Source: Xylona heveae TC161
Lineage: Eukaryota > Ascomycota > Xylonomycetes > Xylonales > Xylonaceae
Assembly: GCF_001619985.1 (NCBI RefSeq)
Contig: NW_017264195.1
Span: 1,488,001 to 1,552,000, forward strand
Length of the DNA stretch: 64,000 bases
Reading direction: 5' to 3'
Positions 1 to 11,422 of this stretch are shown here, piece after piece. Under the pieces are notes generated by a model. It saw only the letters and a list, made by a program, of their open reading frames with translations. It was not told the DNA's origin and searched no databases. Within the stretch, counting starts at the first letter, position 1. Every line of letters starts with the position of its first letter. Position numbers and translations under genes: made by a program.

Positions 1-628
1 ACGGCTAAGGAAAGCACTATCACAGCCCGCTCCTCCCACTACCCTTCTCCTCGCGTGGGGCTCTTCCGTTTCCGGCCACTCCAGCTCAGATCACTGTTTG
101 CAAATCCTATACGTTCTCTAGGTTGCTGGAAGAGCTAATCTCCTAAAATCTAACCTTCAGGGTCCAGCTATCCAACCGTCAGAAATACGCCGGGCTTTTC
201 GGAAGGTGATCCGAGACAAAGAGGAAGCTGTGAGAGAAAAAGTCAAATTTTCAAAAACGTGTGGTCGCGGCCACTGAACCTTGTGCCCGACCCTTCGTGC
301 GGACTAAGTAGGGTCGATAAATAGCCGTAGCAGGAAGCTTCGACAGTAGCCGATGAATCATTCAGACAATCAAGATTCAAGGGCCACGTAAATAATAAAT
401 ATACGCAGAAGCCTCATATTGATGGCGATATTCCTTGGACAGATAGGCGAACCAAAGCGTTCCAATGACCTCACAGCCACAATTGCTACCGAAGCTCCAA
501 TTCACAAGCCACGGAATTGCTTGCTTGCGTGCTTGAGGACAGATGCATGGGCAGTGCCAAGAAACACTTGGGACGGAGCACGTTCTATTCAAACGGCGAG
601 GGGCGTAAGCGCATAATTCACACTTCAG

Positions 629-640
629 TACGGAGTACTC
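629..640. repeat. Word TACGGAGTACTC, copy 1
   Basis: It contains the palindrome GAGTACTC. The related TACGGAGTACTCCGTA word is known to be abundant in many ascomycete genomes. Copy 2 is at 990-1001. Confidence 0.75.
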
Positions 641-989
641 TGTCCTGTTCTAAAATTATTGGGTAGTTGTGTATACATAGAGGATCGTACTGTACGCATC
701 CCCTGTTGTTGGCTGTGGCTGGGTCACTCAGCTTCAGCTGGGCAAAAGGGTCCAGGGGTTTTGCCCACAACAAGTTTTGGCCCACTTCGGCGCCCTCGGT
801 GACTCCGAGGAAATTCCAGCTACGTAATGCAGCATTCAAGCTAAAGAATAAACCCAACAAGCATCAATTTTTCACGCTTTTTTCAACAATACTCAGTTGA
901 CGTTAGTTACTTTGATCCTAGATAAGTCTCGCCGAATATACCCACTAGTTCGCCAACCCCTGACTATTCCGTATACTATGATACGTAAA

Positions 990-1001
990 TACGGAGTACT
1001 C
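990..1001. repeat. Word TACGGAGTACTC, copy 2
   Basis: Identical 12-mer to 629-640, in the same intergenic region with different flanks. No function can be assigned. Confidence 0.75.
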
Positions 1002-1523
1002 CCTTCTTCGAAAGGCCCACATAGCCATGGGCTAATCAAAAAGAATCTACAAAGCTACAGCAAATCAAAATTACTGCAAAGCCTGCCTTCCGTAGGGCTC
1101 TGTACAGACGCTTGCCCATGGTTCCGCGACCCAGCGATTTTTCACTCAGCTCGCCTTCTTTTCTTTGGATGCGGCGCTGTTATCGCTGTGCCGTGATCGC
1201 GGGTCGGGGCGAAACTGGGCCAGCGATCGATAGGGCGTGATTGGTTGCAATTAGAAAAGAATGTTCCGAAGCACCTTTTTCACTACCAATCTCCGTAAAG
1301 CCGTCTGTTATCGAGGAAAGAAAGAAATATATCAGATTACAGTAATTTTACTAGGTACGCTAAGCTGGCAGAAGATAGTCATGTACACATGCAGTCATGC
1401 AATTAGTAAGAAAACGAAAATTTCGTACAATGGGACCCCACGTCAGAGACGATGCATGCAAAAACAAAACTTCAAACATATGCAAATATTTCCAGCTCCA
1501 ATGGCACTGTCCCATCAAGTGTT

Positions 1524-3499
1524 TTACCGGCCAACGCGAATGACACCCGCCGCGATCAGTTTCTGAATCTTATTTCTAACAGCAGTGTTCTTCATGTGTT
1601 CTTGAAGGGCAGTCGGGTCACCCTTGGCCTGCTGCAGGATGCTCTGCATCACAGGGTCTTGAATGATGCTCAAAATCTATACAGTGAAGAATATTAGCGA
1701 TTGAAGAAAACCCTTCAAGTAAAATACCGATGATCCCACTCACCTCTGGGTCCCGCTGAATTCTCTCCATGGTCTGCTCCTCGGTCTCTCCCTCACGTGC
1801 GCTGAACTGAGCCTGAAGAGCCTTTTGCTGCTGCTGCTCAATCTCCCTGGCGTTGGCACCGCCCTCGTCGTTCTCCATCGCTTCGGTGCACACGTCAAGG
1901 CACTTGTTGTATTCTCTCATGGCGAAGAGCGCTTGAGCCTTCCGCAGGTAAGCACGAATGAACTTGGAGTCACGCTTGATGGCTTCATCGCAGTCCTGAA
2001 CAGCGCTGGGGAATGTCATGAGCTTGATGAACGCGGCAGCGCGGTTGCTGTAGCCTCTGGGGTCGTGAGGAGCACGCTTGATCATCTCGCCGTACGCCTC
2101 GACAGCGCCTGGCCAGTCCGCCTCCTTGAACTTTTGATTTCCGAGTTCACGAGCCTTTTCAGCCTCTTCGGGGCTAATATATGCAGATCTTTCGGCTTCG
2201 ATCTTGGACTTTTCGACGGCCCGAAGTTTAGCCAATATATCGGGAGTGCGATGCTCGGTCAAGGACTTTTGATAGTTGACAATTGCATTGGGGAGATCTC
2301 CCATCTTTTCGTAGGTGGTGCCAATACGGCCAAATGCCCTGTTAGATAGTTAGCTAGAAATGGGTAGTATATATCGGATAAAGCACTGACTTTGCGATCA
2401 GCTTAAAATCGGCAAGGATTTCTCTGCCCTCCTGAACGGCCTTTGTACAAGCCTCAATCGCACCGGAGTAATCACCCTTCTCGAATTTGGCAGCTCCGAG
2501 GTTGTTGAGATAAGTAATGTCCTTGTGGAGTTCCCAAGCCTTGCCGTAGTGCTCAATAGCAGCATCGAACTGACGCTTCTTGTAGTTCTCCGTACCAAGC
2601 TTCTTCTCAGCCTCGGCTTCCTCTTTGGCCTTCTTCTTGGCAAGTGCTTCTTCATCTTCGGGCTCGGGTTCGGGCTGAGGCGCTGGCTTCGACGTAGATG
2701 GTCTAGCATCCGGCATAGGGACATCTTCCTCAGTATCCTTGGCTGGCTGGCTGGCTGACTCTCCAGTAGAAGGCTCCTCGCCAGGTGCGCCAAATTGCAT
2801 GTCGATGCCCAAAAGTACGCTCATAACCTGAAGGAAGCGGGGGTCGCGCATCTCTTCACCAACGCTGTTCGGGTTTTGCTTCAATTTCTGAAGCTTTTGC
2901 ATAAAGGTAGGGTCCCCCAACAGTCCGCTAGTCTTCGGGTTGTTGGCAAGTTTCTGATATAGCTGGGGGTCGTTGAACAGGCCGCCCAGTCCACCACTTG
3001 GGTCACCACCAAAACCGTCTGCCTGAGCTTCAGCATCAATGGCGCGCTGAACAGCTGCAAGCCCAGACTTGGCTTGAGCATTAGCAGGCTCAAGCTTAAG
3101 CGCCTCTTCAAACGCATCCTTGGAGCCAACTAATTTCGCAAATCAGCCATGTATTAACAAAGAACTATAGAGGTGATCTTACCAAGATCTCCTTGACCGT
3201 GAAGCGCGGCACCCTTCCTTCCCCAGCCCTTGGCCCAGTCGGGCTTCAGCTCCGTCACCTTATTTGCGTCCTCCAAGGCATGCGGGAAGTCCTTAATTGA
3301 AGCATAGGCGCCTGATCGGTTCGAGTAAAGAACCTGGTTAGTCGGCTCAATGTTGATAGCCTCAGTAAATTTTTCACTGTTCTTGCATTAGACATTGGCT
3401 GCAAAGATTCGGCGCATACTGCCGGCGGACTCACATGGCTTGGTCGAACTTCTTCTCGGCAAACAGCTTGTTGCCTTCCGCCTTAAGTGCGTCGGCCAT
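1524..3499 (-). CDS. sti1: Hsp90 co-chaperone Sti1/Hop
   Basis: Cytosolic adaptor that links Hsp70 and Hsp90 for client hand-over. Inferred exons in transcript order are 3435-3499, 3183-3376, 2391-3129, 1744-2338 and 1524-1676, giving 581 residues, the usual Sti1 length. The protein starts MADALKAEGNKLFAEKKF, the classic first TPR helix, so the start is secure. Visible parts are TPR1 (about 1-115), a first DP/STI1 domain (about 125-190, with an NDPQLYQKLANNP motif), an acidic charged linker, TPR2A and TPR2B (about 250-510, with ELGNQKFKEADWPGAVEAY) and a C-terminal DP2 domain (QDPVMQSILQQA) ending in IRVGR. Introns use GTGAGT, GTAAGA and GTCAGT donors and are 50-67 nt long. It diverges from the transporter gene across 467 bp. 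I found no clear heat-shock element in that spacer by eye. Family assignment is essentially certain; exon borders are very likely. Confidence 0.96.
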
Positions 3500-3966
3500 G
3501 ATTTCAAATAATGTAGGATTGTCGTAAGATCGTCACTAATTAAGGTTTGAGAAAAATTGACCGTGACGGAAAAGGACTGTGGTTGTGTAGAGAGTAAAAT
3601 GTGAGAAGAAACAATTATTGCAGCACTTTACAGCTTTGGCATCACCAGCCCACTGTTGCATGGAAATTCTATGGCTTTCGACATCACCACCGACGAACGG
3701 CGCTTGCCGTCTCGGCTAGGGGAGTGGACAGCAGGTTGACGCTTTACCGTATAAAGGAACTTATCTGGGGAGGGCCTAGGCGGGATCTGCCGGTACTGTA
3801 ATGTTCACGCGGGCGTTGTTCACAGCTGCCAACCGCCCAGGTGGATAAGTGCACCTCCCTAATTTCACCCGTAAGGTAAATCCCATTAGTTATCTGTACG
3901 CGAGGGGGGGCCCTGAACCATCCGCGTTGACCAGTCCCCTCAAGACCTCGATCTCCACCGTCGGAG
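3500..3966. promoter_or_regulatory. Divergent spacer between sti1 and transporter gene
   Basis: A 467-bp region separates two divergent start codons, so it must carry both promoters and 5' UTRs. I looked for inverted nGAAn heat-shock repeats because Sti1 is often stress-induced. I saw only an imperfect GGAAATTC near 3662, with the wrong spacing. No other specific site is claimed. Confidence 0.5.
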
Positions 3967-5791
3967 ATGGGGGAAAGTTCAACTGCTCATCGAAGGCGGA
4001 AGAGTTCCTTGGTCGGCGGATCACCCACTGAAGATTTATCCAATCCCTCCAGGACGTCAACTACTATAGCCGAATACCCTGAGCCCCCAACTAGCGGTCA
4101 CGGGGAGCTTGTGCACACGACAACAACCGATGAAGACATTCTATCTGACCACGGTTCGCAAGTTCCCAGCGAGGAGCTAGAGCTTGGAAGTCTTGCCTCA
4201 GACGAAGAAGCAATGGAAGACGAAGAGCTTGGCTTGACGAGACACGAGCGGCGGGACAGGAGGACGAGGAAGCGGCGACATATGCGCATGGACGAAAGAG
4301 TGGTTGAGGATCCAAAATATTCTAGGGAAGAGGAGCAGGTTGCAGATCGTGCTGTGGTCAAGAAATCCATTGTTAATGGGATCCTGATATGTCTCTGGTG
4401 GGTTCAAATTCGTTTGCTCGTTTGTTACCTCTTGTCTAACACTGCTCTCAGGTATTTCTTCTCGCTCTCGATTTCCCTCGTAAGTCAAATGCACTCCTTC
4501 CGGCCGTTCAACCATTGTCACGGTACTCATTAATATCAAAACAGTACAACAAATGGATGTTTTCAGAGAAGCATTTGAATTTCAAATATCCGCTCTTTAC
4601 CACCTGCTTGCACATGCTTGTTCAATTCACACTTGCATCTCTTGTGTTATTTTTCTTCCCTCATTTCCGGCCTCGCCACGACTCCCTAAATCCTCGGTAC
4701 ACCCATCACCATTCGCATGCACGGAATGACTCCGCAGATGCCCATCGTCCTATTATGACCAGGTATTTTTACATCACTCGGATTGGACCCTGCGGAGCTG
4801 CGACAGGATTAGACATTGGATTAGGAAACATGAGCCTGAAGTTTATCCGCCTGACTTTCTACAGTAAGGCCTCTTTTCTTTAATCTGTCAACTAATATAG
4901 GCAAATGACTGACTCTTGCCCTATTAAGCCATGTGCAAATCGTCAGCACTTGCCTTCGTCCTACTTTTTGCTTTTATTTTCAAACTAGAAACTCCGTCGA
5001 CGAAGCTAGTTTTGATCATCTTCACCATGACCGTTGGCGTCATCATGATGGTTGCAGGAGAGACAGCATTCAACGCTCTTGGATTCATCTTGATCATCTC
5101 TTCCGCCTTTTGCTCTGGGTTTCGCTGGGCCCTAACGCAAATTCTCCTTCTCCGCAACCCTGCCACGTCCAATCCTTTCAGTAGCATCTTTTTTCTTGCC
5201 CCCGTCATGTTTACCAGTCTCTTCATCATTGCTCTCCCTGTTGAAGGCCCTAGTGAAATTGGTGCTGGTCTGGCTGATCTTTTCGAAAGAAAAGGGACCC
5301 CCGTTTCCATTGGCCTTCTCTTGTTCCCAGGAACACTTGCTTTCCTAATGACGTCTTCCGAATTTGCGCTCCTTCAGCGCACCTCGGTTGTAACGCTTAG
5401 CATATGCGGCATCTTCAAAGAAGTCGTCACAATCATTGCTGCCAATTTGACGTTCAAAGAACACTCTCTGACACCTATCAACTTCTCCGGTCTCCTCGTC
5501 ACGATGGGAAGCATTGCCGCTTATAACTATATCAAGGTAGTCAAGATGCGACAAGACGCTCGAGCAGATGCGTACCTTGGTCACGAAGACGCCGACGGAT
5601 ATACGCCCATCGCCGGCGGCCCAGATGGATTGTCGTCCGAGGCGGACACCTTGGAAGCTCGACCAAGAAGCGCTGTTCGAGCCAAGTCTGCTACTTTTGG
5701 GCCTCACGGTTCCCATCTGACCGGCGTTTCTCATGAGGTTCAAACTTCAGGCAATTCGTCTCCCGTCAAGAGACCTGAAGATCAGGAATGA
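3967..5791 (+). CDS. Triose-phosphate/nucleotide-sugar transporter family protein (SLC35C2-like)
   Basis: Membrane transporter of the drug/metabolite superfamily (TPT, formerly DUF250), expected in Golgi or ER; the substrate cannot be read from sequence. Inferred exons are 3967-4397, 4452-4479, 4545-4863 and 4929-5791, giving 546 residues. A long hydrophilic, acidic N-terminal tail (about 1-140, rich in S/T/E/D then R/K) precedes the family motif WYFFSLSISLYNKWMF, assembled across a 28-nt exon. About nine or ten hydrophobic segments follow, including the GLDIGLGNMSLKFI region and the family C-terminal stretch NFSGLLVTMGSIAAYNYIK. A hydrophilic tail of about 80 residues closes the protein. The start is the first ATG in the open frame after the divergent spacer. 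The family is certain; the SLC35C2 subfamily label rests on the long tails and the LYNKWMF motif. Confidence 0.9.
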
Positions 5792-6472
5792 CCTATATTT
5801 CCTTTTGTTCGGCATCCCATTTAGTCATATCATCATTCATATATTATTTCTTCACTTCATTTGCTGCTTTGTTTTCGTTACAAGGTCGTCTTGGGCGTCA
5901 CATGGGCCTGGTTTGACATTGAAACAATATACACGTGCGCGTCACCGGGATTGCAGGCAGAACAACGGCACTGACTTGATTTTTCTTTTGGAACTCTCTC
6001 ATCTCTAGACTCAGAAATGGTCTCTTTTCTATGTTACAATTGCGGCAAAGTTATGATCGCTAATACCCATATTCCCTTTTTTCCTCCCTTGGTCGGTGCG
6101 CAAGGCTCACAAGTCTAGAGAAGAAAATGGCCATGCTTGGTATCATCAAGGCTCCTCCATACACCCATATTTCCCTTTTGAAACATTTTCCAGGATAGTC
6201 GTTAGAATATCAAGAAAGATCCTTGGATCTATTTATTTGATCGTGTGTTGCAGGTTATGTCATTGGCCCTGCGGGATCCACCCAAGTGATAATTCATTCC
6301 GGCGTGGGATGAATCATTGTCGATGTCACTGCAAGTTAGTTTCACAATTGCGCCCGATTTGTTCCTCCGCTCCCTCGTCTTTATGTCCACGTAAAACTTA
6401 GACGTGAGCAAAAGTGTTGGCAGCGTAGGTGTGCGCCCATGTTCCTCCAGTATGCAGGATGCCGGGCTTAGC
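5792..6472. other. Convergent intergenic spacer
   Basis: This lies between the 3' ends of the transporter and Lsm12-like genes. It is T-rich just after the transporter stop, as expected for 3' UTR and poly(A) signals. No coding sequence is supported; the frames present are short and unlike any family. Confidence 0.5.
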
Positions 6473-7625
6473 TCATCCGCCCTTCCTTATGGGACCTTTA
6501 TCCGCTCCAGTAACCGTGGCAGTTCCATTTCTCTCGGAGATCTTCTTGCGTTCATTCTCAAGCTGAAGATAAATGCGTATCAGCCCGATAGTCCCATTCA
6601 ATGATAGCGTGGTACGGCATGAAAGGCAAAGAGATGGGATATCTCTATGGTCATCAACTTACTACCCGTCGAACCCTCATCAACGTACGGTGCTCTCTCG
6701 GAGGTGCGTCGCAATCACTCGGTCGGTAAGGCGCCGCAATTGTAACACTATCTAACACCACAATGGAAGTGCCCGCCCATCGGGTAGGAAGCCTATAGTC
6801 ATTCATTGTAATTTGTTAGCCACAATGTCTCTTTCCTTCCGGAGCCCACAAGTGAAGATCTCTGATTTGCGGAGAAAGGGAGAGTAGAGGATAGTGAAAT
6901 ACTGAAAATGCATACGTTCTTGAAAGTGCATCGAAGATGTCCTGGCCTTCCTTCCCAACGCCTTTTCCTCGTCTAGCTTCCTTCTCGTGCAGCTTTCTTA
7001 CTGCATTCTCCTCTCTGACCTTTAGTGCCTTGAGGTCCAAAGACTCGATGGAAGGCTGAACATTCTCGAATCCGCCAGGGGAAGCGCCATTGGGTGCAAT
7101 TCCGAGAAGTGCAAAGGACTGAATCCTAGAAATAGGAATGACGTGATAATCGCCCAGCTGTTGCTGCTGCATGGACACGGATGTGGGAGTAGGCGTCGGC
7201 GGCGGGGGAGCGGTATTGAGCGCAAGTAAGTGCGTGAACGGGCAGTAAGTGAATACGGTGCCTTCAAGCGCTTGTGGATGGGATTCAGTAGTCACAACAC
7301 GAATCCTGCCATGCCAGTTGGATTGTCAGTCATTCGGCTTCATTTCTAATAGTTATCTGCTATGAATGCGGGTAGGCTTAAGGCGAGGAAGAGCAGCACA
7401 CCATGGACGATGAACACCGTGAATGGCAATTCTTCAATACCATTTTAAAAAAGAAATGAAGGAGCAGGAAGAGGGCCGAAGAATGACTGCATGTTAAATA
7501 AAGTATACTTACCGTGCACCAACAACACCACTAAGAGCAGCCTCAATGGACACCATGTTCGGAGTGCCTAAGCTGGGGGTTGCCGCAGCTGACTTATTTC
7601 CCGCCTGACGTTTTGTGTCTGCCAT
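6473..7625 (-). CDS. lsm12: Lsm12-like protein (LSM domain plus anticodon-binding-like AD domain)
   Basis: RNA-associated protein of the Lsm12 family, linked in yeast to Ataxin-2/Pbp1 granules and ribosomes. Inferred exons are 7513-7625, 6916-7305, 6663-6792 and 6473-6562, giving 240 residues with all phases consistent. The N-terminal half has an Sm-like strand pattern (MVSIEAALSGVVGARIRVV, then GTVFTYCPFTHLLALNT, then YHVIPISRIQSFALLG). The second half carries the AD-domain helices (ALKVREENAVRKLHEKEA, GQDIFDALSRTLPTRWAG) and ends with SIVVLDSVTIAAPYRPSDC, then MRVRRVLENERKK. Proline-rich insertions sit between Sm strands. The gene is somewhat longer than animal Lsm12 (about 195 residues) because of the N-terminal tail and these insertions. 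It is convergent with the transporter and in tandem with 6PGDH. Family assignment comes from domain order and the AD motif. Confidence 0.85.
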
Positions 7626-8327
7626 CTCCGGGAGAGCGAACGCTATTTCGTCCTTCTCTATCTCTCTGTACCTGATCTTGATACGGTCCTGAGGGGAAAG
7701 GACCTCCGGTCAAATCATCGACAATTCAGAGCCGTAGGGCAAACTTGCAAGAAACAGATTCAAAAGCAGTCTAGCGGAAGGTCAAAAGAGTGACAAAGTA
7801 GAATCTGGACAGGACTGCGCATCCGATATATACGGACGAGCCGAGAGAGTTGCGTGTATGAACGGTCCCTGCGCGTTGATGTATTACCATGGTGGTTGAC
7901 ATGCCATGATGGATCAGTGCAAGTGCGCCGCTTCCAAATCGGGCATAGCGGGTCCTAGACCAGGCGTGAGCTCAAGCAATTCACCTTGAACATGTGGGAA
8001 ACCCCCTTTTACGAAGCGACAAAATGTGGATATGTACAACTGCATTCACTTCACCAAAGAATTGCAAATTAATGAGGAATATTCTTTTTGAACTTTCGAC
8101 TTATATCATAAGACGTGAAACTGAAAACTGACATTCTAACCAAGTCATAAGCCCGTCAGGTCTCATCATTTACAACTTCCAACGGACGCTGGAATGGGGA
8201 GCAGCTAGACGCAAAAAAAGATATATTAGCTGCTTTAGAGTATACTTCTTGTAAGCATGTTTCTGTGACATGCTGACAAGTCAAAATTTCCCCTCAATCA
8301 TCCACAAGGCCGGCAAGTTGAATACAC
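7626..8327. other. Intergenic: lsm12 promoter and 6PGDH 3' region
   Basis: About 700 bp between two leftward genes. It should hold the 6PGDH 3' UTR (near 8230-8327) and the Lsm12-like promoter and 5' UTR. No reading frame or repeat stands out. Confidence 0.45.
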
Positions 8328-10223
8328 TTAAGCCTGGTAAGTGGATGCGGAGACGTTACCTCCTCTTCCGGTCCAGTTGACGTGGATGTTCTGGCCCTCA
8401 GGGTACTTCTCGCTAGCGAACTCAGGCTTGATCTTAAAGGTGTGGGCACCGAAGTAGTCACGCTGGGCCTGGAGAATGTTGGCAGGGAGGTCCTTGGTGC
8501 GGTAGCCATCGAAGAAGCTGAGGGCAGTGCTGAAAGCAGGAGTGGGGATACCCCAGAGAGCGCCCTTGCTGACAACCTCTCTCCAGCCAGGCTGGGCCTT
8601 CTGGATAGCCTTCTTGAAGAAGTCGTCGAAGAGGAGGTTCTCAAGCTCAGGGTTGTTCCTGTAGGCGTTGGTGATGTCCTTCAAGAAGACGGAACGGATA
8701 ATGCAGCCACCGCGCCACATGAGGGCGATAGAGGGCTTGTTGAGCTTCCACGAGTAGGACTTGGCAGCCTAGATAACAATGTGAGCGCTTATCCAGCGAT
8801 GTGCGCGCGCCAAGAAAAATGACTTTACTTACCTCCTGGATCAGCATGAAGCCCTGGGTATACGAAATGATCTTGGAGGCATAGAGAGCCTGCTCAAGGT
8901 CCTCAAGGAACTTCTCCTTGTCACCCTCGAAGTGGGGAACGCGGCCCTCGTATCCAATCAACTTGGAGGCACGGGTACGCTCGGCCTTGAGAGAGCTCAA
9001 GCAACGAGCGAAGACAGCCTCACCGATCAGGGTGACGGGCATGCCAAGGTCCAAAGCGTTGATGGCGGTCCACTTGCCGGTACCCTTCTGGCCAGCAGAG
9101 TCGAGAATCTTCTCGACCAAGGGAGTGCCATCATCGTCGTTGAAGTAAAGGACATCGCGAGTAACCTCAATGAGGAAAGAGTCAAGAACACCCTTGTTCC
9201 ACTTGGCGAAGACATCACCAATCTCCTTGTCCTTCAAGCCGAGACCACGCTTCATAATGTCATAGGCCTTAATTGCTTGTTAATCATTGCCCTGCTGCCA
9301 AATCGAAGCAATGGAATCGCTTACCTCAGAGATGAGCTGCATGTCACCGTATTCAATACCGTTGTGGACCATCTTGACGTAGTGACCAGCACCCTCGTCG
9401 CCGACCCACTCGCAGCAAGCCTCGCCGTCGCTCTTGGCGGAAATGCTCTGGAAAACATCCTTGATATAGGGCCAGGCTTCCTCGTGGCCACCAGGCATCA
9501 AGCTGGGACCATAACGGGCGCCCTCCTCACCACCAGAAACACCAGTGCCGACAAAGCGGATGCCCTTGCTGGCAAGGTACTGGGTACGGCGGTTGGTGTC
9601 GGGGAAGTGAGAGTTACCGCCGTCAATGATGATGTCACCAGGCTCGATGAAAGGCAGGAGAGCCTCAATGAAGCTGTCAACAGGAGCACCAGCCATGACA
9701 AGGAGCATCATTCTTCTGGGCTTCTTGAGCTTGGCAACGAACTCCTGGATGGAGTGGGCGCCGACAATGGACTTGCCTGTGAAAATCGAAAATCAGTGAG
9801 AGCTCTTTACAATGGCACTCCATTGTAACCCAGATAATGTGGTTTACGTACCCTTGGCCTCGTTCGCCAAGAAGTGGTCGACCTTGGAGGTGGTACGGTT
9901 GAAGGCAACGACAGTGAAGCCGTGGTCAGCGGCGTTCAAGATCAGGTTCTGGCCCATAACGGCCAGACCGATGAGACCAAAATCTCCACTGCAAGATATG
10001 CAACGCAAACCGGCCGACATCATTGCCGGCCGGGAGCGGATCAAGTCAGTCCAAAGATCTTTCCAAATCTACAATCATCTTCAAAAACATCATGCCAATT
10101 GCACCACGAGGGCATCGTGGAGGGGTCAACGACCGCAGCAATTGGCATTACAAGGTCGCCCGGAAGAAGCAGCTAACAAAAGAGAAAGGCCAGAAAGGAA
10201 ACTTACACAGCCTCGTTGCTCAT
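8328..10223 (-). CDS. gnd1: 6-phosphogluconate dehydrogenase, decarboxylating
   Basis: Cytosolic pentose-phosphate enzyme that oxidatively decarboxylates 6-phosphogluconate to ribulose 5-phosphate with reduction of NADP. Inferred exons are 10207-10223, 9852-9988, 9325-9776, 8833-9267 and 8328-8768, giving 493 residues, close to the family's usual 470-500. The N-terminal Rossmann motif is [20 protein letters not shown]. The substrate-binding region shows [15 protein letters not shown] and [18 protein letters not shown]. The catalytic-lysine region is [20 protein letters not shown], and the family signature is [13 protein letters not shown]. The C-terminal tail ends [11 protein letters not shown]. 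The first coding exon is only 17 nt (MSNEA plus two bases of the next codon) and is followed by a 218-nt intron, the longest in this gene. Codons are strongly C-ending, as in highly expressed genes. Confidence 0.97.
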
Positions 10224-11422
10224 GATGATGATGATTCTAAATGGAATTCAGATGAACAAATCTCGACGGACAAAGGGCAATGCAAGCTGTCAATCTCTGA
10301 TCAGCGCGAGGAGGAAGGGGTGATATGATGTGCTGGAGAGAGAAAGTTGAGGGAATGTAATGGGGCAGGTAATAGCCAAGTGGGGGAGGGGCTGTTTTAC
10401 ATTAACCCCCATGTGGTAAGATGGTCTATCACGTCGAGTGGGTAACCGTAGCTAGTGGAGCTCTCAATATCTCGCCAGGCCAAGAGCGAAGAGAGCGGTA
10501 CCGTCATCGGTGGAGACAGCATACACAGGCACAAAGGTAGCAAAACTGTACTGCACAGTACCTCATAATTATTCATGGAGGGGTTTCTGCGGCAGTGTAG
10601 GCGAGAAAATGTTGCGATGGGTCCCCTCCCCTCGCTCCTTTTGCCATTGGGCTCCGCTAACAGCCAACAGGTACAAGCTGTCTGTAACTCCTCGGTGAGG
10701 CCTCCCCTTGAGAACTGGCTAGATCTAGCGCACACCACAGAGGTACCGATACCGGGATGGAACCACGATGACGTTGTAGGCTGCAAAAGGTCACTGTAGG
10801 TACCCACTTTAATATGATGACGGCTTTTCTGTGCTCTTTTGTGCTTTTTTGTTTCCTTCGCTGTCTCTCTCTACAGAGTATGTTTCACTGCGGCAATGGT
10901 CTGACTAGCATGACCAAATCAAGTATGATTTGACTGCTCCCAGTTGCCGTTCGTTTGCTCGGGCCTCAAGCCGAAACCCCTCGTGGTTCTCAGCCCGACG
11001 CAGTAGTACTGTAGTAAACAAATCACAGCATCAGAGAAAAGGTGATTTACTTGGTAATCTGATAGAAAGGCTTCCCAGATAGAACCTGTATACTGAGTAA
11101 TCATTTGCTCGAGTGGGATATTACCCCCACGCTCTACGGCGTTCGAAATATACCTGAATAGAAACTCTCCCACTGAAAATGGATGGATAATCGGACTAAC
11201 CAAGTATACCCCGGCCGCAAATCCCCGTCAACCTGCCATTTTCAGTCACCTTGCGGTATCACTCTCCGTGTTCTCGACTCTCCGTCTCTACTAATCCTCT
11301 CACTTCTGCACGAATCGTCAAATCAACAACAGCAAAGACTGTGGGTGACGGTTGATATCGCCTGACGGGACAGGTACGTACTGCTTGCTATTGCAAGAGA
11401 CTCTGCCGCACAGCCGTTCATC
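10224..11422. promoter_or_regulatory. Divergent intergenic region between 6PGDH and RBM42-like gene
   Basis: About 1.2 kb separates two divergent starts. It holds both promoters. Purine-rich (10300-10390) and pyrimidine-rich (10855-10875, 11250-11300) stretches flank the likely transcription start regions. Open frames of up to about 136 codons overlap on both strands and resemble nothing, so I do not annotate a gene. GGTACCG words occur near 10498 and 10742. Confidence 0.5.

Larger units (their letters stand above)
1..1523. other. Intergenic region at left edge
   Basis: No gene supported. Open frames here are at most about 100 codons, have no recognisable family sequence and overlap one another on both strands. 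Two copies of the 12-base palindrome-containing word TACGGAGTACTC lie at 629-640 and 990-1001. The right part presumably holds the 3' UTR of the Sti1 gene, which is transcribed leftward. Confidence 0.6.
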
